A stretch of DNA of 64,000 bases from Paenibacillus sp. FSL H3-0469 (GCF_038051945.1 NZ_CP150302.1:3844001-3908000); one strand, 5' to 3'. Shown: positions 48,711-58,294, counted from the first letter of the stretch. Numbers and translations are program-made. The notes: a model not told the origin generated them from the sequence alone.

Positions 48711-49502
48711 TCAAGCGAACAGCCCGCAGATCCAGCTCCAGATATTCTTCAGCAGCTCCCACACGAAGAACTTCACCTTCGGTGCCTCAGCAGCATCACC
48801 CGAACTTCCCTCCTTGTTAGCTGAATCAGAGAGACTGGATACTGCCCCTTGTCCTTTTCCATCCGCAGCCTTCACCTTCGCGCCGTCTCCCGAAGCCTTT
48901 GCTGAGACCTTAGTAACATCCTTCGCCCCTGCCTTCGCAGCAGCCGGTTCCGCAGCCGCAGCATCCCCGGTTCCCGCATCGATGAAGCAGAGAGGCGGAA
49001 ACAGCACACACCACCAGTTCTGCCCTTTGCCTGCGCCAAGCGTGACCCGGACGGCCTCATATTCTCCGGCAGGGTAGACCCGGCCGCCATACATTTTGGT
49101 CGGAAAAGGAACCGTGCCCAGCTCCACCTGATAGCCGTATTCAATCCCGCGTTGCGCCAGCTCTCTGCCCACCAGCTCATTCAGCTCCGGCAGATGATTA
49201 CGGATCAGGGCACGGGCCTGCTCCAGACTCTGCGGATCTTCCAGCCCGGCCACCCACTGATTAATCTGCTCCACGATCCGGTCACGAATCTGGCGCTTGA
49301 CCAGCTGATCCCCGGTGCCGTCCGAATTCGCCAGTATACGCAAGCGGATGGACTCCTGCGGGATGGATACCTCTGCTACAGCAGCATCACTTTTTTGCCC
49401 TTCCCAGGCCATCATTAGAATCATAAAAAAACAAATTAAAATGGCAGTATACTTAAAGGTAATCCGCAGGGAATCCCCCCGCTCCAGCTTAACATCCTCC
49501 AT
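48711..49502 (-). CDS. spoIIR: Stage II sporulation protein R
   Basis: Secreted by the forespore to trigger SpoIIGA processing of pro-sigma-E in the mother cell. The 263-residue product has an N-terminal membrane helix (about 15-33), then ESIRLRILANSDGTGDQLVKR and the core PTKMYGGRVYPAGEYEAVRV with NWWCVLFPPLCFID. The C-terminal 75 residues are a low-complexity Ala/Gly/Lys linker ending in a Trp-rich hydrophobic stretch (WELLKNIWSWICGLF), which could be a second membrane contact. A sigma-F promoter precedes it. Confidence 0.93.
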   Translation of the reverse strand: MEDVKLERGDSLRITFKYTAILICFFMILMMAWEGQKSDAAVAEVSIPQESIRLRILANSDGTGDQLVKRQIRDRIVEQINQWVAGLEDPQSLEQARALIRNHLPELNELVGRELAQRGIEYGYQVELGTVPFPTKMYGGRVYPAGEYEAVRVTLGAGKGQNWWCVLFPPLCFIDAGTGDAAAAEPAAAKAGAKDVTKVSAKASGDGAKVKAADGKGQGAVSSLSDSANKEGSSGDAAEAPKVKFFVWELLKNIWSWICGLFA

Positions 49503-49541
49503 CCTTCCGCAGCCCCTCTCCCTCTGAACCTCTTATGTTCC

Positions 49542-49571
49542 CAGTATGTCCAGGAATGAGAGACTGCAAAC
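49542..49571 (-). promoter_or_regulatory. Sigma-F promoter of spoIIR
   Basis: Minus-strand GGACATACTG (49551-49542) fits the sigma-F -10 consensus GGNNANAHTR exactly. GTTTG (49571-49567) at 15 bases spacing is a partial match to GYATA. spoIIR is a sigma-F gene in B. subtilis. Confidence 0.6.
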
Positions 49572-49609
49572 CTAGTAATCTATTATTTTTGAAGTAGGAA
49601 CCCTAACGG

Positions 49610-50806
49610 CTAAATTTTGGACAAAAGGGATTTACCCTTCGTGTCCGGCTGCGGCAGCGGGAGATCGTCCTCCACATCCTGCCCGTAGAGCCTTACGCTC
49701 ATCGCTATCCCCATACAGGCCATATTAATCAGCAGCGAGGTCCCGCCGTAGCTGATGAATGGCAGGGTAATGCCGGTCAGCGGCATCAGTCCGGTCATCG
49801 CCCCGATATTCTCCAGAATCTGATACAGCAGCATCGCCACGATCCCGACAATCAGGAGCGGCCCGCCGCGGTCTCTGCATTCCAAGGCAATCAGTATTAA
49901 TCTGTGAATCAGGATAAAAAAGAGCATCAGCAGCGCCGCTGCACCCAGGAAACCGAATTCTTCCCCGATCTGCACAAAAATCGATTCTGAATACAGATAC
50001 GGCACACGGTTGCTCTGTACGGAGCTGCCTTGCAGATAACCTTCCCCATCCAGCCCGCCGGAACCAATTGCCGTCTGGGCATTTTTGGTCTGATAGCTCG
50101 CAGTGCTGCTGGCCAAATCAGGTACCAGCCAAGGATCAAACCGTTTGATGAAATGTTCCTTGCCCAGACCTTTTTCGATAAAATGAACCATCTGCTCATG
50201 ATAGTGAATATAGCTTAGAACGAAGCCCAGAATCATTCCGCCCGCAATAATCATCCCAATCAGAGCATGGGAGAATTTAAGATTCCCGATCCACAAAAGC
50301 CCAAGCAGAATCACGATATAACTGAGCGCATTGCCCAGATCATTCTGGAGAATAACCAGCGCGAACGGCATTAACGCGATTAGGCTAAGCGGCACGACAT
50401 CCCGCCAGAAGCGCAGCGGATTTCTTTTTTTACGGACAAGCATGGTGGTTAGAAAAATAATCAGAATCAGCTTGAACAGCTCCGCCGGCTGAATGCTTAA
50501 ATCTCCAATACCGATCCAGCCCTGGGCACCATTCTTGACCTTGCCGAAAAAGCTGACCGACAGCAGAATCCCGATCCCGGCGATGTAAATATAAAGTCCA
50601 TACCGCACCAGCAGGCGGTAATCGAACAGGGTGATCAGGATAAACGCGATGAAGCCCAGCGCATAATATTTCAGCATGGTGATATGCATACCGTCCAGGT
50701 CGTCTCTTCCGTGAGTCACGCTATAAATGGAGAAGATACAGATCCCCATCAGCACAATCAAAATAAGCACAATGCTGCCGTCTATTCTTTTGATTCTCTG
50801 CAACAT
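49610..50806 (-). CDS. FtsW/RodA/SpoVE family glycosyltransferase, downstream copy
   Basis: SEDS-family polytopic membrane protein that polymerises peptidoglycan strands from lipid II. The 398-residue product has about ten helices and the family end motif GLMPLTGITLPFISYGGTSLL. It looks closer to RodA than FtsW, and its shape role is inferred. ATG 50806 follows AAGGGG. It lies right behind a highly similar gene at 50976-52169, with a terminator between, so it is a tandem duplicate with its own expression. Confidence 0.88.
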   Translation of the reverse strand: MLQRIKRIDGSIVLILIVLMGICIFSIYSVTHGRDDLDGMHITMLKYYALGFIAFILITLFDYRLLVRYGLYIYIAGIGILLSVSFFGKVKNGAQGWIGIGDLSIQPAELFKLILIIFLTTMLVRKKRNPLRFWRDVVPLSLIALMPFALVILQNDLGNALSYIVILLGLLWIGNLKFSHALIGMIIAGGMILGFVLSYIHYHEQMVHFIEKGLGKEHFIKRFDPWLVPDLASSTASYQTKNAQTAIGSGGLDGEGYLQGSSVQSNRVPYLYSESIFVQIGEEFGFLGAAALLMLFFILIHRLILIALECRDRGGPLLIVGIVAMLLYQILENIGAMTGLMPLTGITLPFISYGGTSLLINMACMGIAMSVRLYGQDVEDDLPLPQPDTKGKSLLSKI

Positions 50807-50902
50807 AAGGATATAACCCCTTACCTTCTCCGGATTAGGAATCCGCCCGCTGCATTCAGCCAGGCTTCAACCCACTAATTTCCATTGTAATTCAATTGGG
50901 AA

Positions 50903-50942
50903 CAAAAAAACACCGGAACCCTTCGTTAACGAAGAATTCCGG
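50903..50942 (-). terminator. Terminator between the two RodA-like genes
   Basis: CCGGAA-nnn-TTCG pairs with its counterpart around TTAA and is followed by TG and seven T on the minus strand. Confidence 0.88.
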
Positions 50943-50975
50943 CATTCTGGTATCGCTCAGCTATTCTCAAGCAGG

Positions 50976-52169
50976 TCAGCTTCTTTTGGCGGGAGCCGGT
51001 GAAGAATATAGCGCAGGAGTCGGCAGATCCTCCTCTACCTCTTGCCCATGCAGACGCACGCTCATGACAAGCCCTATGCTCGCCATATTGATCAGCAGTG
51101 AGGTTCCCCCGAAGCTGATGAACGGGAGCGTAATCCCCGTCAGCGGCATCAGGCCCAGGAAGGCCCCGATATTCTCAAAAATCTGGTACAGCAGCATCGC
51201 CACCACCCCGACGATCAGGAACGGCCCGCCCCTGTCCTTGCACTCCAGTGCAATTAGTATCATCCGGTGAATCAGGATAAAGTACAGCAGCAGCACCAGC
51301 GCCGATCCGACAAAGCCGTATTCCTCTGCAATCTGTACAAAAATAGAGTCCGAATAGGTGTACGGTACACGGTCGGTCTGCACCGAACTGCCCGTCATAT
51401 AGCCTTCACCGCTCATTCCGCCGGAGGCGATCGCCATTTTGGCGTTCTTTGTATGATAGATCGCTTTGGCCGTCGCCTTATCCGGCACCAGCCACGGATC
51501 GAAGCGCTCGATCCAGTGCGAGCGTTTGATATCTACCAGGAAATCTTTAATTTCATCGTGATAATGAATATAGCTCATAATTCCGGCAGCCGCAGAGCCG
51601 CCTATAACCAGCAGCCCGATCAGCGCATGGGTGAATTTAATATTACCGATCCACAGTAGGCCGATCAGAATAACGATGTACGAGAGCGCATTTCCCAGGT
51701 CATTCTGGCTGATTACAATCACAAACGGCAGGAGACTGAACAATGCCAGCGGAACCACATCGCGCCAGAACAGCAGCTTATTCTTTTTTTTGCGGACCAG
51801 TACAGCCGCCAGGAACAGAATTAGAATTAGCTTGAACAGCTCAGCCGGCTGAAGACTGAAGCTGTTGCCGAACTTGATCCAGCCTTGTGCGCCGTTCTGC
51901 TCTGTGCCGACAAAGCTGACCAGCACCAGAATGCCAACCCCTGTGATATATACGTATAGCGCATATTTTACAAGCAGGCGATAATCCACGAACGTCAGCC
52001 CGATAAAGGCAACGAAGCCCACGATATAGAATTTGATCATCTTGATATGCGACCCGTCCAGCCTATCGCGCCCGTGGGTCACACTGTATATGGAGAAAAT
52101 GCTGACCACCATCAGCAGCACAAGAATCACCAGGATGACGCCGTCAATCTTCTTAATCTTCTGAAGCAT
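50976..52169 (-). CDS. FtsW/RodA/SpoVE family glycosyltransferase, upstream copy
   Basis: The paralogue of the next gene downstream, 397 residues with the same ten-helix layout and aligning end to end. Shared landmarks include IFSIYSVTHGRD, LQPAELFKLILI, RKKKNKLLFWRDVVPL, NDLGNALSYIVIL and GLMPLTGITLPFISFGGTSLL. Both begin MLQ(K/R)IK(K/R)IDG. It probably polymerises glycan strands in elongation or spore cortex formation; which one cannot be told. ATG 52169 has AAGGAGA upstream. Confidence 0.88.
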   Translation of the reverse strand: MLQKIKKIDGVILVILVLLMVVSIFSIYSVTHGRDRLDGSHIKMIKFYIVGFVAFIGLTFVDYRLLVKYALYVYITGVGILVLVSFVGTEQNGAQGWIKFGNSFSLQPAELFKLILILFLAAVLVRKKKNKLLFWRDVVPLALFSLLPFVIVISQNDLGNALSYIVILIGLLWIGNIKFTHALIGLLVIGGSAAAGIMSYIHYHDEIKDFLVDIKRSHWIERFDPWLVPDKATAKAIYHTKNAKMAIASGGMSGEGYMTGSSVQTDRVPYTYSDSIFVQIAEEYGFVGSALVLLLYFILIHRMILIALECKDRGGPFLIVGVVAMLLYQIFENIGAFLGLMPLTGITLPFISFGGTSLLINMASIGLVMSVRLHGQEVEEDLPTPALYSSPAPAKRS

Positions 52170-52522
52170 ATTCTGTCTCCTTACTCAGTACTGGTTCTTC
52201 CCGTTCTTGTCCCCCGGCAGCAGCCCAGGCAGAAGTTCCGTCCTGTCTATTGTAAAGGAAGGGAGCGCCTAAATACAATTTCCATCGTTTGGGGGTGCTC
52301 TGTCAGGTGAACAGCCGGACCGCCTTCCCTGCAGCGGACTAAGCGGACCTTATTCGTTGCAAAAACACCTTCCCGGAAGTTATGCGGACAGAGAGGACTC
52401 TATTGGTTCAGTTGGTTGCTCACACAGGCCTGTTTACAGGCAATAAGTTCTTCTCAGTCCAGAAGTGTTGGTCTTTTCGCGTTAATTAAGCAAATAGCGT
52501 CTTCTCAGTCCGTTCCCCGTCT
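52170..52522. repeat. Gene-free tract with four copies of a degenerate repeat
   Basis: About 350 bases. Two upright copies, GCGGACTAAGCGGACCTTATT (52334) and GCGGACAGAGAGGACTCTATT (52384), and two inverted copies, whose complements read GGACTGAGAAGAACTTATT (52460-52442) and CGGACTGAGAAGACGCTATT (52512-52493). The second upright and the last inverted copy could pair over about 20 bases with three mismatches. The same motif occurs at 47170. Confidence 0.65.
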
Positions 52523-53608
52523 TCACCGGGCTATGCCCAGCACATGCCGGGGAATCCCGGCGAGATCATCAATGGTGATGATCTCGTCCCAATGTCCGGC
52601 TGCCCGCAGCAGTCCGGCTACCTGCTCGGCCTGCCCCTGGCCGAGCTCAAAGCCGACCAGGCGCGGCGGAGCCGGGAGCAGCGGCAGCTGCTCCATCATG
52701 CGGCGGTACGGGTCCAGCCCGTCCCCGCCGCCGTCCAGTGCCGTGCGCGGCTCATGATCGCGCACCTCGCGCTGCAGCCCGGCGATGTCGCCGCCGGGGA
52801 TGTACGGCGGGTTGGAGACGAGGATATCCGTCTCCAGCCCCGCGAACGGCTCGAGCAGATCGCCGAGCCGCAGGTCAACGGCCGTGCCGTGCCGCTGCGC
52901 ATTGCGCCGGGCCACGGCCAGCGCGCCGGGCGAGATGTCGCCGGCGCAGACCCGCCACGCGGGCGCTTCCGCCGCCAGCGTGACGGAGATGGCTCCGCTG
53001 CCGGCGCCGATATCAACGGCGGTCAGCGGCCGTGCGGCGCAGGCGCAGCCCGCGCCGCTCTCCCCGCGGGCGGCGCTGCGGCCCGCCCCGCTGAAGGCGG
53101 CTGCTTCATCCGCAGCCGCCTCATTTCGCGGTCCCGCTTCGCCCGGCACCGCCCCAGCCTCACCGCCCGCAGCTGTCCACTGCTCGTCTCCTTCATCTTC
53201 ACGTGCGGCTTCGCCCCGCACCCCCGCCAGCCCGTCCGGCCACAGCTCCGCGCCGTACTTCAGAATCGCCTCGACCAGCAGCTCCGTCTCCGGGCGGGGG
53301 ATCAGCACATCGGGCGTGACCTCGAAGGCCCGGCCGTAGAATTCCTGCTCGCCGATGATGTATTGCACCGGTTCCCCAGCCGCGCGGCGGGTCACCAGCG
53401 CTTCCCAATCGGCCTTGCGCGCCAGCGGGAACGGATCAGCCAGCGCCATATAATAAGCCGCCCCGGACAAGCCCAGCACATGCTCCAGCAGGAGCTGGCT
53501 GCTGCGCTGCGGCTCCATAAGGCCGTGCCCGGCCAAAAAAGAAGAAGCCTCCGCAAAGGCTTCCCGGATGCTTTGCAATTCCGACATGACGTAAGAGTCG
53601 TGTTTCAA
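52523..53608 (-). CDS. prmC: Release factor glutamine methyltransferase PrmC, with a long inserted linker
   Basis: Methylates the glutamine of the GGQ motif in release factors. The N-terminal helical domain (about 10-100) has QYIIGEQEFYGRAFEVTPDV and IPRPETELLVEAIL. The methyltransferase domain has VDIGAGSGAISVTLA near residues 198-212 and the catalytic NPPYIPGG at 266. At 361 residues it is about 70 longer than usual; the excess is an Ala/Gly/Glu-rich insert at about 122-192, between the two domains. TTG 53608 follows AAGGAG, five bases after the prfA stop, so the pair is coupled. The insert region is unusually GC-rich. Confidence 0.92.
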   Translation of the reverse strand: MKHDSYVMSELQSIREAFAEASSFLAGHGLMEPQRSSQLLLEHVLGLSGAAYYMALADPFPLARKADWEALVTRRAAGEPVQYIIGEQEFYGRAFEVTPDVLIPRPETELLVEAILKYGAELWPDGLAGVRGEAAREDEGDEQWTAAGGEAGAVPGEAGPRNEAAADEAAAFSGAGRSAARGESGAGCACAARPLTAVDIGAGSGAISVTLAAEAPAWRVCAGDISPGALAVARRNAQRHGTAVDLRLGDLLEPFAGLETDILVSNPPYIPGGDIAGLQREVRDHEPRTALDGGGDGLDPYRRMMEQLPLLPAPPRLVGFELGQGQAEQVAGLLRAAGHWDEIITIDDLAGIPRHVLGIAR

Positions 53609-53612
53609 AGCA

Positions 53613-54680
53613 TTATTCTCCTTTTTCCATCAATTCTGCTTGTTCCGCAATCGACAGCGCCGAGATAATCTCGGTAATATCCCCGTTCATCACCTGGTCC
53701 AGACGGTGGAGGGTCAAGCCAATCCGGTGGTCTGTCACACGGCTCTGCGGGAAGTTGTAGGTACGGATACGCTCACTGCGGTCACCGGTTCCCACTTTGC
53801 TTTTGCGTTCTCCGGAATACTTCGCTTCCTCTTCCTGACGCTTCAGATCCGAGATCCGGGTACGCAGCACCTTCAGAGCCTTATCTTTGTTGGAGTTCTG
53901 GGACTTGCCGTCCTGGCAGGTAGCCACGATCCCCGTAGGTACATGGGTTACACGTACTGCCGATTTGGTCGTATTAACGGACTGTCCGCCCGCACCGCTC
54001 GAACAGAAGGTATCGACACGGATATCCTTGTCATGAATCTCGATTTCGAAATCTTCCGCTTCCGGCATTACAGCAACCGTTGAAGTAGACGTATGGATAC
54101 GTCCGCCGGATTCTGTGGTAGGTATGCGCTGCACACGGTGTGCGCCGCTTTCGAATTTCATTTTGCTGTAAGCGCCGCGCCCGGTAATTTGGAAGATCAC
54201 TTCCTTGAAGCCGCCGAGATCATTCGTGTTCACATCCATCAGCTCCACGCGCCAGCCCTGGGTATCGGCATAACGGGTGTACATCCGGTACAGGTCAGAG
54301 GCGAACAAAGCCGCTTCGTCCCCGCCGGCTGCGCCGCGGATTTCCACGATTACGTTCTTGTCGTCATTAGGGTCCTTAGGCAGCAGGAGCAGACGAATCT
54401 TCTCCTCAAGAACGGCCTGACGCTCGGACAGCTCCTCGATCTCCATCTTGACCATTTCTTTCATTTCATCATCAAGCTTCTCGGCCTGCATCATCTTCGC
54501 AGCTTCGAGCTCTTCCATTACGTTCTTATATTCGCTATACGCCTCGAAGGCGGGCTGCAAGTCGGATTGTTCTTTGGAATAGTCCCTCAGTTTCTTACTG
54601 TCGCTTGCAACATCCGGGTCACATAGCAGTTCACTGAGTTTCTCGTAGCGGTCCGCCAGGGATTGCAATCGGTCCAACAA
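53613..54680 (-). CDS. prfA: Peptide chain release factor 1
   Basis: Releases peptides at UAA and UAG codons. The 355-residue product has the codon-reading PxT motif (PTT in [17 protein letters not shown]), the catalytic GGQ in [17 protein letters not shown], and [20 protein letters not shown]. It starts with TTG at 54680, about ten bases after GGAGAGG. It is followed at once by prmC, its modifying enzyme. Confidence 0.96.
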   Translation of the reverse strand: MLDRLQSLADRYEKLSELLCDPDVASDSKKLRDYSKEQSDLQPAFEAYSEYKNVMEELEAAKMMQAEKLDDEMKEMVKMEIEELSERQAVLEEKIRLLLLPKDPNDDKNVIVEIRGAAGGDEAALFASDLYRMYTRYADTQGWRVELMDVNTNDLGGFKEVIFQITGRGAYSKMKFESGAHRVQRIPTTESGGRIHTSTSTVAVMPEAEDFEIEIHDKDIRVDTFCSSGAGGQSVNTTKSAVRVTHVPTGIVATCQDGKSQNSNKDKALKVLRTRISDLKRQEEEAKYSGERKSKVGTGDRSERIRTYNFPQSRVTDHRIGLTLHRLDQVMNGDITEIISALSIAEQAELMEKGE

Positions 54681-54764
54681 GGGAATTCACCTCTCCTGAT
54701 TCAAATTCTTCGTTCAATATTACTTTAAATTGTTGCTACAACTGAAGTAGATATACGACTTTAT

Positions 54765-54773
54765 ATTATACCA
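54765..54773 (-). promoter_or_regulatory. Extended -10 promoter of prfA-prmC
   Basis: Minus-strand TGGTATAAT is an extended -10 (TGnTATAAT) about 90 bases before the prfA start. No good -35 is at the usual distance, which the extended -10 can offset. Confidence 0.5.
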
Positions 54774-54910
54774 CCACAAGCCTCAATTGGCTACACTGCC
54801 GGCGGCGGGGATGGGAAAATCTTTTGAAAAAGGTTCAGATGACGCAAAGAGACCATCCAGCAAGCAAACCTCTACTCCTGAATGGCCTTTCTATAACAAG
54901 CGAAAAGTAT

Positions 54911-56011
54911 CTATACGTTGAACCGGAAATGCATAACGTCGCCGTCCTGCACCAGATATTCCTTACCTTCCAGGCGCAGCTGCCCGCGTTCCTTGGCACC
55001 GTTCATTGAACCTGCCGCCACCAGATCGGTGTAAGCTACAACCTCCGCCCGGATGAAACCGCGCTCAAAGTCCGTATGAATCACGCCCGCTGCTCCAGGG
55101 GCCTTGGTGCCCTTGCGGATGGTCCAGGCACGAACCTCTTGAACGCCCGCAGTGAAATAAGTGTACAGACCCAGCAGCTTGTAAGCCGCTTTGATCAGAC
55201 GGTTAAGCCCGGATTCCTGCAGCCCCAGCTCCTCCAGGAACATCTCCTTATCTTCGCCTTCCAGCTCTGCAATCTCCGCTTCCACCTTCGCGCTGATCGG
55301 CACGACTTCAGCATTCTCGGCTGCTGCGAATTCACGGACCTGCTGCACATAAGGATTCTCCTCGGCAGTCGCTACTTCATCTTCGCCCACATTCGCCGCA
55401 TACAGCACCGGCTTCAGGGTGAGCAGGTGAAGATCACGCACGATCAGGCGCTCATCGTCAGACAACTCCAGACTGCGTGCAGGCTGATCAAGATACAGGG
55501 CTTCCTTCACGCGCTCCAGTACTTCTACTTCCTGGGCGTATTTCTTGTCGCCGCCCTTGATGTTTTTGCGGGAACGCTCAATCCGCTTCTCCACGCTCTC
55601 CAGGTCAGCCAGAATCAGCTCCAGGTTAATCGTCTGGATGTCGCTGATCGGATTCACCTTGCCGTCTACATGGGTCACATTCTCATCAACGAAGCAGCGC
55701 ACCACATGAACAATGGCATCCACCTCGCGGATATGGGCCAGGAACTTGTTGCCCAGGCCTTCACCCTTGCTCGCACCGCGCACCAGTCCGGCAATATCGA
55801 CGAATTCAAAAGCGGTCGGAACCGTCTTGTTCGGCTGTACCAGCTCTACCAGCTTATCCAGACGTTCGTCCGGCACTTCTACAACCCCGACGTTCGGGTC
55901 GATGGTGCAGAACGGATAGTTGGCGGATTCTGCGCCCGCTTGTGTAATTGCATTGAATAATGTCGATTTGCCTACGTTGGGAAGTCCAACGATACCTGCT
56001 TTCAAAGCCAT
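54911..56011 (-). CDS. ychF: Obg-like GTPase/ATPase YchF
   Basis: Universally conserved P-loop NTPase that prefers ATP and binds ribosomes, linked to stress responses. The 366-residue product has G1 [16 protein letters not shown]3 [20 protein letters not shown], the adenine-specific loop (YAANVGEDE in place of NKxD), and the C-terminal TGS-type domain with [14 protein letters not shown] and [18 protein letters not shown] 56011 has AGGAG upstream. The tandem repeat array at 56.2 kb lies in its 5' region. Confidence 0.95.
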   Translation of the reverse strand: MALKAGIVGLPNVGKSTLFNAITQAGAESANYPFCTIDPNVGVVEVPDERLDKLVELVQPNKTVPTAFEFVDIAGLVRGASKGEGLGNKFLAHIREVDAIVHVVRCFVDENVTHVDGKVNPISDIQTINLELILADLESVEKRIERSRKNIKGGDKKYAQEVEVLERVKEALYLDQPARSLELSDDERLIVRDLHLLTLKPVLYAANVGEDEVATAEENPYVQQVREFAAAENAEVVPISAKVEAEIAELEGEDKEMFLEELGLQESGLNRLIKAAYKLLGLYTYFTAGVQEVRAWTIRKGTKAPGAAGVIHTDFERGFIRAEVVAYTDLVAAGSMNGAKERGQLRLEGKEYLVQDGDVMHFRFNV

Positions 56012-56173
56012 TTATATGACAACTCCTATTTTCGGTTGGTTTGATCACCGCATGAAATCCCGAACTGATCTCAAACCATTATATATTAGAACAATTTCTC
56101 CAGCAACAGCGGATGTCAAGGGCGGGCGGCCAAACTCATCATGCCGGGTAAAAAATATTTACTTGGCTCTGCC

Positions 56174-56410
56174 CGTTGTGATCTGTTTTTCGAATACATC
56201 CAGCCTACGGGGGCGCTTCCACTCCAATTGTGGTCGGTTTTTCGATTACATTCAGCCTACACGGCGCTTCCGCTCCAATTGTAATCGGTTTTTCGATTAC
56301 ACCCTGCCTACACGGCGCTTCCGCTCCAATTGTAATCGGTTTTTCGATTACACCCTGCCTACACGGCGCTTCCGCTCCAATTGTAGTCGGTTTTTCGACT
56401 ACATTTCGAC
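56174..56410. repeat. 51-bp tandem hairpin array A (four good copies, degenerate flanks)
   Basis: Units repeat at exactly 51 bp. Each holds a stem-loop with arms of 7 bases around GGTTTTTC at 56229-56250, 56280-56301, 56331-56352 and 56382-56403. Two copies have arms TGTAATC/GATTACA; the last has TGTAGTC/GACTACA, a compensated pair change; the first has TGTGGTC/GATTACA, which pairs only with G-U on plus-strand RNA. A degenerate copy lies at 56177-56198. Between hairpins is a GC-rich spacer with GGCGCTTCCGCTCCAAT. Because 51 is a multiple of three, 17-residue repeats are readable on both strands, but I see no sign of a gene. Confidence 0.92.
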
Positions 56411-56501
56411 TACACGTTGCACCAGTCCCATTTTGTTCATTTTTCCGTGAATCCTTGGCTCGCACACCGCCGCACTTACTCCCCAACACTGCCCCTCATG
56501 C

Positions 56502-56522
56502 AAAAAGACTCCTTAAGGAGTC
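56502..56522 (-). terminator. Terminator after the GNAT gene
   Basis: A 6-bp perfect stem (GGACTC read as GACTCC/GGAGTC) around TTAA, followed by five T on the minus strand. Confidence 0.8.
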
Positions 56523-56585
56523 CAGTTACTTCGGCAGGTGCTATGCAGAACTTTATGCCTTCCTGGTGCTACTTTCCGCCTGCGG

Positions 56586-57059
56586 CTATAGCGTCTTGGA
56601 CATTGTGATGTCTGTAACCTGGAAGCCCATTTTCTTGTATAGCCCAAAGGCGCGTTCGTTATGCCCAAAAACATGCAGGCCGATCTTGGCCGCCTTCAGC
56701 TTCTTAGCTTCTTCATCCAGCAGGAGCAGTGTCTGCTTGCCATAGCCCCGGCCCTGGAAAGGCTCAAAGATATAAATGTCATAAATGAACGCCTCCCGCA
56801 CCCCGCGGTTCTCGGTCACGTTGAACCAGAGGTAGCCAGCTTGAGTCCCCGAAGTCTCCTCTACTACCGAATAGAAATAAGCTCCCGCCGTATTGAGGCC
56901 TTGTGGCAGGTAGCGATTCATCGATTCCTGGGCCTGCGCTAACGCTGTATCTGCATCCCAGGCACCGGCTTGTATTTTCTCTTCTGCGTAGTCGCGGGTA
57001 GATTGCTTCAAGAACGACTGAAACGCAGTTTCGTCCATCGGGATTAGTGTAATCGTCAT
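56586..57059 (-). CDS. GNAT family N-acetyltransferase
   Basis: A 157-residue acetyl-CoA-dependent acetyltransferase of unknown substrate. The acetyl-CoA-binding region reads YIFEPFQGRGYGKQTLLLLDEEAKK, with LGLYKKMGF-like FGLYKKMGFQV near the C-terminus and the hydrophobic strand AGYLWFNV before it. ATG 57059 has GAAGGAAGG upstream. It stands between the fni gene and array A, with its own terminator, and shows no clear link to the carotenoid genes. Confidence 0.88.
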   Translation of the reverse strand: MTITLIPMDETAFQSFLKQSTRDYAEEKIQAGAWDADTALAQAQESMNRYLPQGLNTAGAYFYSVVEETSGTQAGYLWFNVTENRGVREAFIYDIYIFEPFQGRGYGKQTLLLLDEEAKKLKAAKIGLHVFGHNERAFGLYKKMGFQVTDITMSKTL

Positions 57060-57102
57060 TTGGATACCTTCCTTCGGTTCTGATTATAAAAGCAAGCCTG
57101 GC

Positions 57103-58248
57103 TCAGCGCCGGACCAGACGCGGCGTTCCGCGCAGTGCGGCAAGATCCGGCGCGCCGATGCCGAACATCACTGTCCGCAGTTCCAGCTCTACCTGGGCCA
57201 GCGCCTGATCCAGCGCCTCCTCGGAGCTGACGGCCGGACCCAGCAGCCCCCGTCCGAAGCCCGCCAGATCAGCGCCAAGGGCCAGCGCCTTAGCGGCATC
57301 GACGCCGTGCTTCAGTCCGCCGCTGCCGATCATTGCCCCGCGCGGGGAGACCGCGCGGACCTCGGCAATGCACTCCGCCGTGGGGATGCCCCAGTCGGCG
57401 AAGGCCTCTGCTGCCGCACGCCGTACCGGATCGATACTACGGAACTTCTCTACCTGGCTCCAGGAAGTGCCGCCTGCTCCGGCGACATCTATGAAGGCAG
57501 CGCCAGCCTGATATAGCCGGGCGGCGGTATCGCCGTCAATCCCCCAGCCGACCTCCTTGATCCCCACTGGAATCTCAAGGCTCCGGCATAATACCTCTAT
57601 CCGCTTCAGCAGGGAACCGAAGCCGGTGTCACCCTCGGGCTGGAATACCTCCTGCAGCCCGTTCAGATGGAGAACCAGCCAGTCCGCTCCGGCAATCTCA
57701 ACCGCCCGGCGGCATTCTTCTACTCCGAAGCCGTAGGCGAGCTGCACGGCTCCGACATTGGCAATGACCGGAATCGTGGGTGCATTGGCCCGCACATGGA
57801 AGGTACCCGCCAGTTCCGCGCGTTCTACAGCTGCGCGCACTGAGCCGACTCCCAGCGCCCAGCCCCGGCGCTCCGCCGCTTCGGCCAGCCGCTCATTGAT
57901 CTTCCCTGTAGCCGCGCTTCCCCCGGTCATGGAGCTGATCAGCAGCGGGGTACGCAGCCTACGCCCTAAGAATTCAGTTTCCAGTGAGATGGCATCGTAA
58001 TCCAGCTCCGGCAGGGCGTTATGGCGGAACCGGTATTGCTCGAACCCGGTTGTAATTCCGCTGCCGGCCACATCTTCATTCAGGCAGAGCCGTACATGCT
58101 CAATCTTCCGTTCTCCGGTTCTGGAGTCGGGCAGCAGAGATTTATGTCCGGCAAGGCTTGAGACTGCCGCCTCCTGCCCTGGCTGGGTATATGCGCCTGA
58201 CTGCTCCACAGCGCTCTGCGGCACACCGTTTCGCGGCATATCATTCAT
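57103..58248 (-). CDS. fni: Type 2 isopentenyl-diphosphate delta-isomerase
   Basis: FMN- and NADPH-dependent enzyme converting IPP to DMAPP, the primer for isoprenoid chains. The 381-residue TIM-barrel product has [82 protein letters not shown] and [16 protein letters not shown]. About 45 N-terminal residues are an extension beyond the usual family start. ATG 58248 has GGAGG nine bases upstream. It lies just after the carotenoid operon, which consumes its product, separated only by repeat array B. Confidence 0.95.
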   Translation of the reverse strand: MNDMPRNGVPQSAVEQSGAYTQPGQEAAVSSLAGHKSLLPDSRTGERKIEHVRLCLNEDVAGSGITTGFEQYRFRHNALPELDYDAISLETEFLGRRLRTPLLISSMTGGSAATGKINERLAEAAERRGWALGVGSVRAAVERAELAGTFHVRANAPTIPVIANVGAVQLAYGFGVEECRRAVEIAGADWLVLHLNGLQEVFQPEGDTGFGSLLKRIEVLCRSLEIPVGIKEVGWGIDGDTAARLYQAGAAFIDVAGAGGTSWSQVEKFRSIDPVRRAAAEAFADWGIPTAECIAEVRAVSPRGAMIGSGGLKHGVDAAKALALGADLAGFGRGLLGPAVSSEEALDQALAQVELELRTVMFGIGAPDLAALRGTPRLVRR

Positions 58249-58294
58249 GCTGTCTTCCTCCGTTTCTGCTGCACTATTCTCAAACTATAACAAC

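Noticed and set aside
56205..56489. A 94-residue repeat protein on the minus strand in array A
   Set aside because: The 17-residue repeat follows from the 51-bp DNA period and can be read in frames on both strands. There is no ribosome site, and the conserved feature is the hairpin.
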